64,000 bases of DNA. Origin: Calliphora vicina. Lineage: Eukaryota; Arthropoda; Insecta; Diptera; Calliphoridae. This document shows, piece after piece, positions 11,856-23,752 of this stretch. Under the pieces are notes generated by a model. That model was not told the DNA's origin. It saw nothing but the letters and a program-made list of their open reading frames with translations, and made no database searches. The stretch spans positions 96,855,358-96,919,357 of the forward strand of contig NC_088782.1 of the NCBI RefSeq assembly GCF_958450345.1, in the 5' to 3' direction. A program made the position numbers and the translations under genes. Position 1 is the first letter of the stretch, and each line of letters opens with the position of its first letter.

Positions 11856-12882
11856 ATTATGCCTTATGTTTTTATGTTTTTATCCCGGGAATTCCCGGGA
11901 CAAATTTCCCGGGAATTTTGCCAATTTTTCACTACCCGATTCCCGGGATTTTTAGTCGGGATTCCCGGGTATTAAAAACTGACGAAACTACAAAGAAAAC
12001 ATGTTAGAACTCTATTTTTTTTTTTTTTAAAAGTGAAAAGTTTATTTTTTACAATTTTTCGTTTATATCTCGGCAACAATAGACCACTTATTATTATTAT
12101 TTATTTGGGGTTTTTTGAATGAACATTTAAAAAAGCATATGGAAAGCTGAATGATCTAGAAATAAAGGTGAATAATCTTCAATATCAAGATGGACCAGTG
12201 TGAATTATACCACAAACCTCTAGTAGAACAAAGTCCCCTACTTTTGATGGCGGCACACCATTTGGTAATTTGAAGTATAGAATTGATTTTGGCCTTCAAA
12301 GGAAACACAGCAATAGTCCCTGGTAACAATGTCAGCTTTATAATGAGTGTGTTTTGCATAAAAATTCACCTTTGAATCCAATAATTTGGAAATTTTCGAT
12401 ATCAACATAAATTGTATCTCTTAACTATTCAGTTAAATGTATTGAATTCATTCCTTTCCAACTGAATGAAGAAAAAACATTTTAACTCAATTTGTAGTAG
12501 ATTTGAATCAACAAAAATTTAATCATTCAAAGTTTGAATAAATTCTGTTATTAATTAACTTAATTAATTCAATTTAAATAAAGCCTTTGAAGGAAGCTAA
12601 AGAATTAGATATTGGGAATGGATTTATGAAATGAAAGGCTGACATTTTTTAATTACGGATTAAGATTTTAGTGAATTTAGTTCAAATTGAATTAATTACT
12701 ACGAAGTTCTATAAATAATGATTATAACACTAAGTTTGTATATGAAATTTTGCTATAATATCCATAGTTTACAGTATTATTATATATTTCGGGAATAGCC
12801 GGGTACCCGGGAATGTAGAGAAAAATTTTACCGATTGCCGAGAATCAAAAAAGGTCGGGAAATTAAAAACCCTAGGCATAAT
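11856..12882. mobile_element. ~1-kb element with CCCGGGAATTCCCGGG subterminal repeats
   Basis: Both ends share an inverted ATTATGCC and a TTTTTAA/T block, followed inward by clusters of GC palindromes: TCCCGGGAATTCCCGGGA and TTCCCGGGATTTTTAG on the left (11883-11970), and CCGGGTACCCGGGAA plus GGTCGGGAAATTAAAAACC on the right (12797-12872). In DNA this AT-rich, such SmaI-like palindromes stand out. The interior shows no transposase; a 67-codon minus frame at 12156-12359 is unrecognised. A lone CCCGGGAATTCC also occurs near 44370. Probably non-autonomous; the superfamily is unclear. Confidence 0.5.
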
Positions 12883-13868
12883 ATATGGTTTTGTTCTGTG
12901 GAATACTAGGGAGAGAATGGGTCATTTTGATTTGTTGATGGCTAGTAGAAGTTACTCTCCTATGCAAATTTTAAGTGATACCCTTAATTCAAGAGTGTTA
13001 GAGGAATATTTTGGACGAAGTTGATATACAGAATATAAATTTCTTGAAATTCTGGAATAGAACGATTATTTAAAGCATAAAACACTGAAAAGTTTTAATA
13101 GAGAATGTTGGCAGTAAAGAGTCCCATTTCGACTCCAGTGTGGGTACAACAAATCGCTATTGCTACTTGTTAATATTAAGATCCGCATGAAATTTAAAAC
13201 TAATTATCTGGCAGCTTTGCTTCCTCTACATATTAACTAATATACAATTTGGCTGCAAGCTTTTTTTTCATCTTTCAATCATACCAATTGACAACCCACG
13301 CAATATTTTTCGAGTGTTTTCTAGTGTTTTTTTCACATTTTACAATTTTCATTCATTCATTATTTCTTTTTGATTTTGTTGTTTGTATTTGTATTTGCAA
13401 ACAGTTGTCAAATTATTATGTGGTACTAGTTTTTTAGCCTGAGAAGTTGGGTGTTAAGTGTCTGTCTGTCTGTCCGACCCTCTATTGGCCGTTTCGAGGC
13501 AAAAATATATGTATGTATGTATTTTTGGCATTTATGTTGCTGTTATGTTTCAGACTGTAGGCCAGTAGGTAACAGTAGTTATGTTTAATGTTTTAGTTGC
13601 ATATGCCACAAATGGTGTTGAGTGTCAGTGCACCATCGATCAAATGCAACCAAATGTTTTAACGGTTTGGGGCCATACATTTATTAAGAAACAAAAATTT
13701 GGAATACAAGTTTAGATTTTTAAATAAAATTCAAATTAACATTTGAATTTGTGTAGTGGTGTGAATGGAGTTTGGAGCGCCAAGTGTTAAGGTTAGAGGT
13801 TTGTGGAAAATCTGAAATTTTAATTTAAAAATTCACACATTTAGCTTGGAAAGGTTTTTTAATATCTA
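12883..13868. other. No gene seen; short microsatellites
   Basis: Holds a (GTCT)n run near 13459-13474 and a (TATG)n run near 13508-13523. A T-rich 62-codon frame at 13249-13437 looks like composition only. Confidence 0.5.
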
Positions 13869-14135
13869 ACAGCCTAACCACAAAAGAAATTTTAAAGCTA
13901 CATTTTGTTAAAGTCGATTCTTTACTATAAAAAATATTTTAAAAAATAGTTCAAAACTTTTTGAATAATTGAAAATATTCAAAATTTTCCAAAAATTAAA
14001 AAAAACAAAATGTAGATACAATATAACTTCAAAACAAAAAGCTTATTTTAAAATAAAAAACTTAATTTTAAGTTGGTTTTATTATACGAAATTTAAAATT
14101 ATTGTCGACTTTTTGCTTTTTTGTGGTTAGGCTGT
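13869..14135. mobile_element. MITE with CAGCCTAACCACAAAAG ends
   Basis: A 267-bp element. The left end is ACAGCCTAACCACAAAAG and the right end is TTTTTTGTGGTTAGGCTGT, with GTCGA blocks inside both arms. The interior is AT-rich and noncoding. A left-arm relative is at 63092-63215. Target duplication could not be fixed. Confidence 0.75.
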
Positions 14136-15854
14136 AGAATTTTTATATTGTTAACTTTGCGTTGCCAACATCATGTTAGCAAATATTGACTTATGTTGCG
14201 AAATTCATTTTTAAGTTTAGCATGAAATGTTTTTTAAAATCTACAATTTTTACATTGCAAACTATTGATAACTTTGTTTGTCCCTGTTTATGCTTTAACC
14301 ACATCAACTTTGCAAATATTGACACACTTTGTGAAATTCATATTAAATTATTTACACTTCCATGGAAAATAACTTTCATATGATTAACACCTACATACTT
14401 GTTTAACTCATATTTGACATTAGTCATCATTTTAACAATTATTTCTTAAATCATCAATGACATTTTTTTCACCATGGGCGCCACAAGACTCTATCAACAC
14501 TTACACTACTAAACTATAAAATGACGTGACAATCGAGTGGTGTAAAGTCGTAAAAATGAAACAAAATAAAAGTCATGCCGTGAAGTTTATCTGTAACTTG
14601 TATAATGAATTAAACGTAACTTCAAATAGAACAATAAATCAGACAATAACCACCCATTAACTTTATTCAGGTAAATATTTTAACAAAACTAAACAAATTA
14701 AAATGTTAAATAATAAATAAAAACACAAAAATTATGTAGATATTTAAAAATGGGCTGAGTAAAAACAAAAGAAATGTCAAATAAACAAAAACACAATTGT
14801 CTTAATGTAGCAATCAAGAATTTACCCAGAGTACTTTATCAATTTAACAAAAAATAAAACAAAAAATACTTGTATAAATTATTTGACACAAGACACAAAT
14901 AATAATAATAATGAATGTGATTTATTAGGTTGTCAAAAGTTTGTTTAAACCGCAAATGAAATGAAATAGTTTTAAATTGAGTCAAAATTGTGTTATGACT
15001 ATGCGGTGTATATTTAAAGTAAATTATGTCATAAAACTGATTTACATTGAGGGAGAGAGAGAGAAAAATAATAATTGTGTTGTTGCTATTTGGAAATTTG
15101 ATAAGGAGAGGTTGAAATCAAAACAACTTTTCAAGCAACACACGTCTTGGGAATCGAATGTGGTCAATATAGTTGATTTTCATTTATATAAAATTGTTTT
15201 GTTTAGAACAGGCATGGAAAACTTGATACTATTTCATATTTATAAGTAATTTTCAGAATTTAATAAAAGAATTTAAACGTTCATAACACTATGTCGGATA
15301 AATGTACCTGATAAATTTTTGCCATTATAAACTTCAAAATGGTTGTCAAGAGATAAATTTATTAGGTATAGTCATTAGTTTTATTGTTTCGCCTTGACAA
15401 GCCATCAATTTGTATACTTTGCGGACAATTTCTTGTTCACACATGAATTTGTCTCGTGTGGACAGCAATATAACATGGACAAAAGGTGCGCTAGTCTTGT
15501 CCGATCACGTTTGTTTGACAAATGCTAACCTGTTTATTTTGTAGTTGGAAAGCTAAAAATTTTGTTTATAACAGTATTTTCTATAGAAAATTTTGTGTAT
15601 TTGATAATTTGAATTTAACCGGAAGTTATCCCGATTCTATTGTTGCCAACTTTTTGCATCAAAGTTTTATGAATTTATTAACTAGTCACAGCCCTGACAA
15701 CAAGTTTTGAATGTCTTCCATCTGGATTATTGTTTTGTAGAAAACTACTCTCAAACGTACCAAGTTTTGCATCAGCTTTGGCTTCAACTTGTTTGCCTTA
15801 AAAGTGGGAAAAATCGTAAGATAACAGTTTGTGAGTTTCACAAAATTACACTAC
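14136..15854. other. No gene seen; one stray satellite unit
   Basis: AT-rich sequence. A single satellite-like unit with TATTTTCTATAGAAAATTTT is at about 15572-15592, matching the core of the array at 1501-2058. A 90-codon frame at 14977-15249 is Lys/Ile-rich with no recognisable motif, and I do not call it a gene. Confidence 0.5.
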
Positions 15855-16300
15855 GTCTCCACGTAGCAATTTTTATTGCTAAGCTCAAGCAATAACGTCG
15901 GCAGAATAACAGCAGATTGATTGCTGATTGCTTTAGGTGGAGAAAACGTTCGTCACAAATACAAAATTTTCAACGCGAGAAGTTTTATAAAAAAAATGTG
16001 GTTTATTTTGCGTTAAATGATTTTTTTAAAAATTTCTTTGTTTTTTAGTTTTGGTACTTAAACAAATTAAATATGTATGAATTAATCGCACCGAATCATA
16101 GAAAGAAGAAATTTTACATTAATGACAACTGAACTGACAGTTTATTGCTTAGCAATAATTGCTCAGACAATCAGTAGAGCAATCATTGCGCAATGGATTG
16201 CTACATATGGCAATTTGCGGTCTACACTTGCAATACACTCGCGTTTCATTGACGCAATAAAATTTGACAATTGCAGCAATAAATATTGCTACGTGGATAC
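15855..16300. mobile_element. MITE with ACGTAGCAAT ends
   Basis: A 446-bp element. The left end reads GTCTCCACGTAGCAATTTTT and the right end reads ATATTGCTACGTGGATAC; read inward both give CCACGTAGCAAT followed by ATTGCT-rich sequence. The interior is rich in GCAAT/ATTGC motifs and encodes nothing convincing. Confidence 0.7.
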
Positions 16301-16456
16301 CTAGGGTTAAATTAGAAATACTTCAAAGTTAAACGAGCTAATCTAAAATCTTTTTCCCAAAAAGGCGCTTGCTGACAAAAATGCAACACTGTTTTATTGA
16401 ACAACGCTAAATTGGCAACGCTGCACACAAGAGATGCCAACTATTTATGTCTCAGC

Positions 16457-16700
16457 CAAGGCGAATTCATACAATGTGGTGGCAGTTCTACAAAAACAAC
16501 AATTGGTCTTAACAAATGTCAAAAAACAGAAATGAAAAATAAACAAATCTCTATTAAAACTTTATATAGTGTAGATAATTGAAATATTTTGTTAATATGT
16601 AGATATTGAAATATAAAAACAAGCTTTGACAGATGCTAGAACCAAACATGCAATGAGTTGTTTGACTGACTCCACCTTGTATAAATTCGCCTTTGAATAT
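16457..16700. mobile_element. hAT-like MITE, CAAGGCGAATT family, copy A
   Basis: The left end is CAAGGCGAATTCATACAATG and the right end is CACCTTGTATAAATTCGCCT; the terminal CCTTG has decayed to CTTTG and no 8-bp target duplication is visible. The interior (ACAACAATTGGTCTTAAC, TAGTGTAGATAATTGAA, AAAAACAAGCTTTGA) is shared with the outer element at 23753-24231. It shows the uninterrupted site where the nested element at 23790 later inserted. Confidence 0.8.
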
Positions 16701-18730
16701 AGGTTTCAAATGAGTCATATTTGTATTTGGAAAATAAATTTAAATTGGAAACAACATTTTCCCGGTCGCCATAACTCTGGAATTGATTTGTATTTAGCAA
16801 TAATCATCATTCAAACTATTTTAAATTAAATAAATTTAACATAATAAACACTTCAAAGTTTCCATATAATTAATGTTTGATATGTAGTATGTTCAAGGGT
16901 TAAATTAATTGAACTATTTATTTTTTTTAATATAAAAAACAATTATATGCGCCATTTTTTCTAAAGAATTTGTTGGAAAAAGTAAAAGATTTATTTACAA
17001 ACAATAGAATATATATAAAGAATTATTATTTATTTTATTAGATTCAATTATTACAATGAATGATTCAATGCCATAAATGTCACGATTACTATTAGTTGTT
17101 AAACATTTTGTCTTGATAATAAATTAATAATCATATTATTAAGAAAATAAAAAACAAACAAAACTAAATTATTTAAAACAAATGAAAACTTTACAAATAA
17201 AAAAAGAAACGTAATACTATACACCATTTTAATCTAAGACAAGATAATGCGTAATTTTTATACTAAACACTGTAATAAAATTGCTTGTAAAATATTAAAT
17301 TTAGTTTTTTTGTGAAATAGATCAAGATACAATAATGTATGTTCTTAAGTAATAATAGAGTAACTGATCTTATGTAATTGTTGGAAGCAAACATTTTTAA
17401 AATGTCATTTATAAAGAAAAAAAAAGTTCCGTATTAATATTTTTAATAAATTTATTAATTAATAAAATAAAGTTAAATAGTGACTTTGCATGATTAAATG
17501 TGAGTTTTTCGTTAAGACTTTTACAGTATCTCATTAATTTGTCTGTTTATGAGTATTTATTAACATTTTAAGATCCATAAATTATGTACATTTATATTTT
17601 TGTCAATTTTAATAAATGGCTTTTAATTTTTGTTTGATATTTTTCTTTAAAATTGAAATTTTATAAATAATGATTTTGTTAGTTTAATTTGGAATTTAAA
17701 TTAATAAATAGTTTATGGAATTTTATTTCTTGGTTTATAATTTTTAATAAGAAGATTAACACATCATTAAATATTTTAAGCCAAATTAGTATTTTGGTTT
17801 TAAAAATAAAGTAAATACGAACTTAGCAGGCGTTAGTTTGGTTGTATGTTAATTTATATTTAATTTATTAAGAAAAAAGAAACAACTCGTAAATATTTAG
17901 CTTAAAACTAGTTTAAGTTGGATGTTATCTTAATGAGAAAAACTGGCGGTTTATTTTGATTTAGTGAATATTTTGAAAGCAGTCTTACATTCGCACTGAA
18001 CATACTCCTACTAAAGACAGCTGTTAATTAGAATGCTGTCTATTGTAGCGAATAGTATTGCGGTTTTATGCTAAAAATTATTTTTTCATGTTTTTAAATG
18101 TTTGTATTTCTTTTTTTATTAAAAATTTTGTTTGTCATTCCTTTACATAAATGCTGATTTATAAATATTTCCTTAGACATGTGTAAATTTATTTATGTTA
18201 ATATTTTTGTTAATTTTAACACCATTTTTACGTTTACCTAAATAGCGCTAATTAAGCATAATAGTTTTGTACAAATAAATATAAATAAATAATAAAATAA
18301 CATGTTTGCTTAGCTATGAATATTGGAAAAAAACAAAAGTTTTTGGGGTGTAGAATTCTGAGAATTAAAATTTGAAACTTACACACCCATATGGAAAATT
18401 TGCAAAACAAAACAAAACAAAAAATACTGGCAGATCTTTAAAGGAATTTTGTTTATGGATTAAAATACTATAGAAGAAATAATAATTTCAAAATGTAAAA
18501 ATTGAAAAGTTGTCAGTTTAACTACTCAACATTCGAATTCGAAATCTAGCGCAGTTTTGGTGCTTTTCATGATTTCCTATTTGACACCCTTTTTAGCTCT
18601 GCCAAGGTCTGTGACATGTTCACATAGATGCGATAACTTCAAACAATTAAGTCTGATACAGACATTTCAAGATTCCTTGAATTGACTGCGTAAATCCTAA
18701 AATGAGAGATTATGTAGCAGGTAAACATAT
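16701..18730. other. AT-rich stretch, no gene seen
   Basis: Two kilobases of very A/T-rich DNA with many AATAAA/TTTATT strings. No coding frame, RNA gene or element end is identified. Confidence 0.55.
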
Positions 18731-19282
18731 TGTTACGTTTTAACCTTTTCAAAACGTTTGGTTTATTTCCTTTAAATAAACCGGATACTTTTGATTGCAA
18801 ATAAAAGCCGTTTAGTAGTTTGAAAATTGTAACAACTCTTTATTTATTTAAAAATGTACAACAACAACAGAATTAAATAGTCACTCAAAGTTTTTTATAC
18901 ACGTTTATAAATTCGCAGAAATACAGACACACTTTATAATGTACACGAATTCACTTGAATAACACAGCACACTTTTAGGCACTCAGTTGAAGTTTATTCG
19001 AAAAGCGTCTCTGATAAACTCACTAACGACTGCAACCTCTGCCACTATTTATAACACTGCCATCTGCACTCTAGATTGCTCTTTAACTGTCAAAGTTCGA
19101 ATATTCTAGATCATACGCCATCTGTGGTGTACTTTCTACAATGTTCTTTAACTGAATATTCGAATTCAAACAGCGTTGCCAACTTACGATCAATGGTCAA
19201 CTGAAAGCTTTTATTTAATAATGCTACTTTTAAATCAGCCCTTAAAATCGTTATATTTGAATTCATGTACAATTTCGTAACA
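18731..19282 (-). mobile_element. Solo LTR of a Ty3/gypsy-like retrotransposon
   Basis: Read on the minus strand, this 552-bp unit begins TGTTACGAAATTG and ends AAAACGTAACA, matching the TG...CA rule with inverted TGTTACG/CGTAACA tips. It is flanked by a 4-bp direct repeat ATAT (18727-18730 and 19283-19286), consistent with integrase-made target duplication. Internally, on the minus strand, are a TATAAATAGTGG box, an AATAAA region and a poly-purine-poor 3' part, the usual U3-R-U5 order. No internal retrovirus-like genes flank it, so it is a solo LTR left by LTR-LTR recombination. A diverged relative is at 23215-23456. Confidence 0.8.
19028..19053 (-). promoter_or_regulatory. LTR core promoter (TATA box and initiator region)
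   Basis: On the minus strand TATAAATA (19046-19053) is followed about 20-25 bases later by GCAGTCGTTAGTG, an acceptable insect initiator context. It lies mid-LTR, upstream of the AATAAATAAAG region (18836-18848), as expected for a retrotransposon promoter. Confidence 0.5.
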
Positions 19283-19578
19283 ATATAGTGCAAAATATGT
19301 TTCAACAAAGGAAACTTTTTGTTATTCCAACAGGAAATTTTACATTTGTGCTGACTTTGTGCCGGTTTACACCATGATTTTTACGACGTCGTTTTTTCTT
19401 AATTATCTATTGAAGTTGCTTTTACTCCACCCCTCTTATCCTCAAACTCAAATAATCATGACTTAAAATCACGAAAAAAGTCATCGTGTGAATCCCGTGT
19501 TTTTCAAGAGCCACAATATTTCAGTGCTAAATTGGCAACGCTGTTTATAAAACAATGACAGTTTGAAATTACAGAATC

Positions 19579-19672
19579 ATTCATATCTGCGGCACTCTCT
19601 TAATTTCCCAAGTAGCAAGACAAGTCGCTGATGATTTTAGGTATTGGAAATTGAAAGGGAGCGGATATGAAT
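19579..19672. repeat. Short inverted repeat (possible small MITE)
   Basis: The left arm ATTCATATCTGCGGCACTC pairs imperfectly with the right arm GGGAGCGGATATGAAT, and AATTTCC/GGAAATT pair further in. The whole is about 94 bp and noncoding. Confidence 0.45.
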
Positions 19673-21073
19673 GAATCAGGAATTTCTAACTGGTGTTGTT
19701 CTATAATTAGCGTTGCCAAGACGACTAATCATGTTTCGAAATGTTTGATAAAACCTCTATGTCCGGCAGTGCAAGAAATCTATACTAAGAGGAGCCGGTT
19801 TTTGATATACCACAGAGGAGAAAACCTTTTCGTACGGCCGGCCGGCACTCTAAACAAAATTTATTGAGTGAAGCTTTAGTCTAAAAAAATGAACCAAAAA
19901 ATTAAATAACCCCTACATAATTTCATTGGGTGTTTTTTTTTAATTTGGCAGTTATTTCATAATGAAATAATGTCCTCTTTTTTTGGTTCAGTCATTAAAA
20001 TAGAGTTCAAATTTCAATGAATTAAGTTAGAGAAAAATTTGTTTCGAATTTCAATTTAATTTCCAAATATTTCTGTTAATGCAATATTCAGCATTTATTC
20101 CAGAGAGTTTGTAGGTGTTCGATTGTTCGAAAATATTCAAAACATTATCGAAATATCGATAATGTTATACCAAAAAAGTCAAAGTTTATTTTTAATTTTT
20201 GTTGTAAAATTCTATAAAAAAGAATTTTATTCTCCAATAAAATTGCATAAAATGTCGAATTTTCATAAAAATAATTCAAAAAATTTTAAAAAGTCGAACA
20301 TTAGACTTTTTAAAAATCGTATATTTGATTTTTGTTTATTTTTGTTTTAAATATAGAACCAAAATTTGAAGTTGTTTCAGCGCTCGTTTTAGTCATAAAT
20401 ATTCGAAATCATTGCTGTTAATGTTAACATTTATTGTCATTAATAAACTGTTTCTTTGTTTTAATTAATTTAAACTAAATACTGACAAATTTCGTTTAAA
20501 AACTGGTCTGCAAAAAAACTAATTAGTTTTTTATTTTATTTAGCTCTCAGAATTTTAAACAACTTTAAACTACTTTTAAAGTTTGAGGCAATATTTTTGT
20601 ATTTATTAATATTTTTTATAATTAATCAAAATTTAATTGTTGATTGATTGTTGTGATTGATTTTTGAAAGCGCTATGTGGAAATATACAACCATCATCAA
20701 TATTGTGTGTTTTTTAAGTTTTTTGTGTAAATTTTAGAGGCGACAAGTGCTTATGAAATGTTAGACAACAAAAAAATTATAATTTTAAGTGTATTTTTAA
20801 TATCATGACACTATTTATGGTTTTTCAATACATTTGTTTATTTCGTTTTTTTTAATGTTCTTACCACATTAAGTATCACTTTTCAAGAAGGTGGCCAGAC
20901 CAGACACATACACAGACAGTGTAATTAACCCTAATGTGGTAAAAAGGGTTCATATATGTAGTAAAAATTTCAAAAAAAAAAAACAATTCCTTAATTAAAA
21001 TTAGATTTTTAGGGACTTCAAATCTTTGTTAACAATTATTTAGTGTTTTAAGTTTAAATCTAAAGAGATCCTG
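19673..21073. other. No gene seen
   Basis: The left part contains a short GC patch ACGGCCGGCCGGCACTC near 19836-19852, isolated in AT-rich DNA. The rest is A/T-rich without a convincing frame. Confidence 0.45.
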
Positions 21074-21418
21074 TTCTTTTGAAACAAAAGTTTATCGAGA
21101 AACCTAAATCTATTTGATTTGAAATAGTCTTGTTTAAATTTTTATAAATTGTTTCAATATGGAGCGAAATATTTCTACCTTTCTCCAATCTACATAAAAA
21201 ATCGTTAAGGGTTAAACAAGTTTCAATATTTTATGGTAAAATTGTTCTTTTGATACAAAAATCTCTTCGAGAAACCTAAATCTATTTAATTTCAAATAAT
21301 TTTGTTGAAATTTCTAAAAATTGTTTTAATGAGGAGCAAAATATTTCAAACCTTCTCCGATATAACTAAAAACCCTTTAAGGGTTAAAAAATTGTTCAAT
21401 ATTTTATGGTAAAATTGT
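21074..21418. repeat. Diverged direct tandem duplication, ~171-bp period
   Basis: Two consecutive copies, 21074-21244 and 21245-21418. Each starts TTCTTTTGA, contains CGAGAAACCTAAATCTATTT and AAGGGTTAAA, and ends ATTTTATGGTAAAATTG. The copies are clearly diverged, so the duplication is old. No coding content. Confidence 0.85.
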
Positions 21419-22309
21419 CTCTGTTAAGAATATTAAAATACACACAAACACAACAATAAAGAAACGTAAAATAAAACTAAGAATAAAAACTGCAATTTGA
21501 GTCTAAAACCAAATGATGATAAAATGTCTGTCGTCTGTGGATGATAGACACTCAGACTGTCATTATAAAACATTATAAACATGTAATCGGTAATTTAACG
21601 CTTCTATAATTGAAAACCCGCATCAATCAGTGGAATCGAATCTAAAGACAAAAAAAAACCCAACAAAAAATGCACTGAAAATAATGACATCATTACTAGA
21701 TATCTACCAAAAGACATAAACATACAATAGAATAAAAAAAAATTAAATAGAAAAATTATTGAAATTGGATCAAGGAAATAATAATTAGAACTGCAATAGA
21801 AATCAGAAATAATAAAGAAAATTAATACAAAAGTTGTTGTAAAAAGAAAATTACTATAATTTCATTTAAACGAAAAAAATAGTAAAGTATTTAGTTTTCT
21901 AATAAATTTATAGAAAAAAGTTTTGTAAGAAAATTTTCATAATTCTTTTGGCTTTTCCTATTTTGTTATAGAGCCCACACACACCTATTCCTAGCAACAT
22001 ATGTATATGACAACGATTGTTTAATATTCTACAAGTGCCGCCAAATAAAATCTCATCAATATTATTAATGAGACTTAAGGCGTTACTACGTTGCATCATC
22101 ATTTAAATGCAATACGCGCAAGCGCACTTTAGATTAAAACACACAGTCGTTGCAACGTACCAGGAGTACTGTAAACAATATTGACAATTTAGCGTTTTTC
22201 GTGCTTGACTTAGCGTTTTGTAATAATCCAAAATTTGGAATTTTGTCAGTGAGCGCTTTCTTGGCAATGCGCTGCATTAGAGAGAATGATAAAAAACTTG
22301 AGAGCTTTT
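21419..22309. other. No gene seen
   Basis: AT-rich sequence with A-rich runs at 21640-21890. Frames at 22134-22424 (minus) and 22150-22341 (plus) overlap each other and a repeat, and match nothing I recognise. Confidence 0.45.
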
Positions 22310-22445
22310 TCAATAGACATACATACAGACAGACAGACTGACGGACATAGTGGTTCAATCGACTTAGAATTTCAGAAGGATCACGAATATATTCTTTGTT
22401 GAGTCTCAGATGAGTATTTCTCAACGTTACACTCGATACTTATAT
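22310..22445 (+). mobile_element. Diverged mini-me-like fragment
   Basis: It has the ACAGACAGACAGACTGACGG tract, then a core-like CATAGTGGTTCAATCGACTT, then ATCACGAATATATTCTTTG. The order matches the mini-me-like copies elsewhere in the window, but the flanking sequence differs (TTGAGTCTCAGATGAGTATT), suggesting another subfamily. The ends are not identified. Confidence 0.5.
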
Positions 22446-23214
22446 ATAATAAAGGAATTCCCTAGAATTTTTTTGAATACGACTTATGATTTCGGTTAAG
22501 AGTATTATTTTTTCAATTATCCAGATGACCGACAATTAATTTATTCTTTTATCTCCTGTTTTGGACCTGTTAAATTTGGGACTATTTAACATATCGAAAT
22601 ATCCTAAATAAGATATTAAGGCCAAACAAAATCAGTATCATGGAGGAGGAATTGTTTAATATCATTATCTCAACATGTGACTATCGATATACTCTAAACT
22701 TAAAAAACTAAATTGGGAGCAAACAAATCGGAGGAACTTTCGATTCAATGTAACCAGAATAATGGCTATCGGGAAAATTTAGTTTGAATTTTAAATTTAT
22801 TTTCCAAATATTTCTGCTAATACAAATATGATTCTTCTTCAACAAAAGTTTTTATTTGAAAACAATTTAAGCGTTTTTCATAAACAGTTGAAATCACTGA
22901 CTGCATAAAAAAAAGTTGGAGTGCACTGCAACCAATACATCTTGTATTGAATGAAGTGCACTGCAAAGCATTTCGTTTCATTATCAACATGTCTCTTCAT
23001 CATTCTCTTTCTTACACGGTTTTATTCATTGAGTTTGTAAGAAATTTTGAAAAACGAATTAAAACTCTAAAATCACAAATACGAGAAATAATGTTTAACA
23101 AAACGATCAATAGTACATGCTCGTATGTTCTAGTACAATGGAGTAGGAGGTCAATCTTGAAAGTTTTATCTGTAACAACTGTGACTACTGAAAACTATGA
23201 TGTTTAAATGCAAA
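22446..23214. other. No gene seen
   Basis: No convincing gene. An 86-codon plus-strand frame at 22947-23207 adjoins the LTR fragment; its translation is not recognisable and it may simply be LTR or flanking sequence. Confidence 0.4.
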
Positions 23215-23456
23215 CCAATTGCCACTATTTATATACAAAATGCCATCTTCAAGCAGTTTCATGAATTATCTTAACGGTCAAAACTAGAACCTTCTATTTC
23301 TAGAGCTTTAATATTTAATGTTGCCATACTTACACACAATGTTAATAAATGATAAGTAAGAAGTTTCTACTAATTTAAATTATTATAAACATGATGAATG
23401 TTGCAAGCAGTCATTACAGACCTTTAAATTCAAATTGATAATGCAATTTCGTAACA
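23215..23456 (-). mobile_element. Diverged LTR fragment related to the solo LTR
   Basis: Read on the minus strand it begins TGTTACGAAATTGCA at 23456, as in the solo LTR at 18731-19282, and it shares the TATATAAATAGTGGCA promoter block (plus-strand TGCCACTATTTATA-type sequence at 23220-23234). The 3' part of the LTR (left side here) could not be aligned by eye, so this is probably a truncated copy. Confidence 0.55.
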
Positions 23457-23752
23457 ATATTCAGAAAAAGGGAAAAATTTGTTCACAAATAATAAAATCA
23501 TAAGATAAAATAACTTAAATGACATATTATTATGCGAAGTGAGTGCCCTGTCAAGAATAATACCAAAGTATTTGACCTCATCTGAGAACACAATAGTTTA
23601 TTTAAAGTCGTTTCAATGAGCCTCAGGACTTTACTTTTGTTAATTGGTACAAGAATACAAGTTATATAAGAATGAATCCTATTAAAAGCACGGTGATGTC
23701 AGATATTTATAAATCTCACAAGCTAATGAAATAATTAAAAGAATGTTTATGT
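23457..23752. other. No gene seen
   Basis: A short AT-rich spacer between the LTR fragment and the hAT-like element. Its last 8 bases (GTTTATGT) are the left target duplication of that element. Confidence 0.6.
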
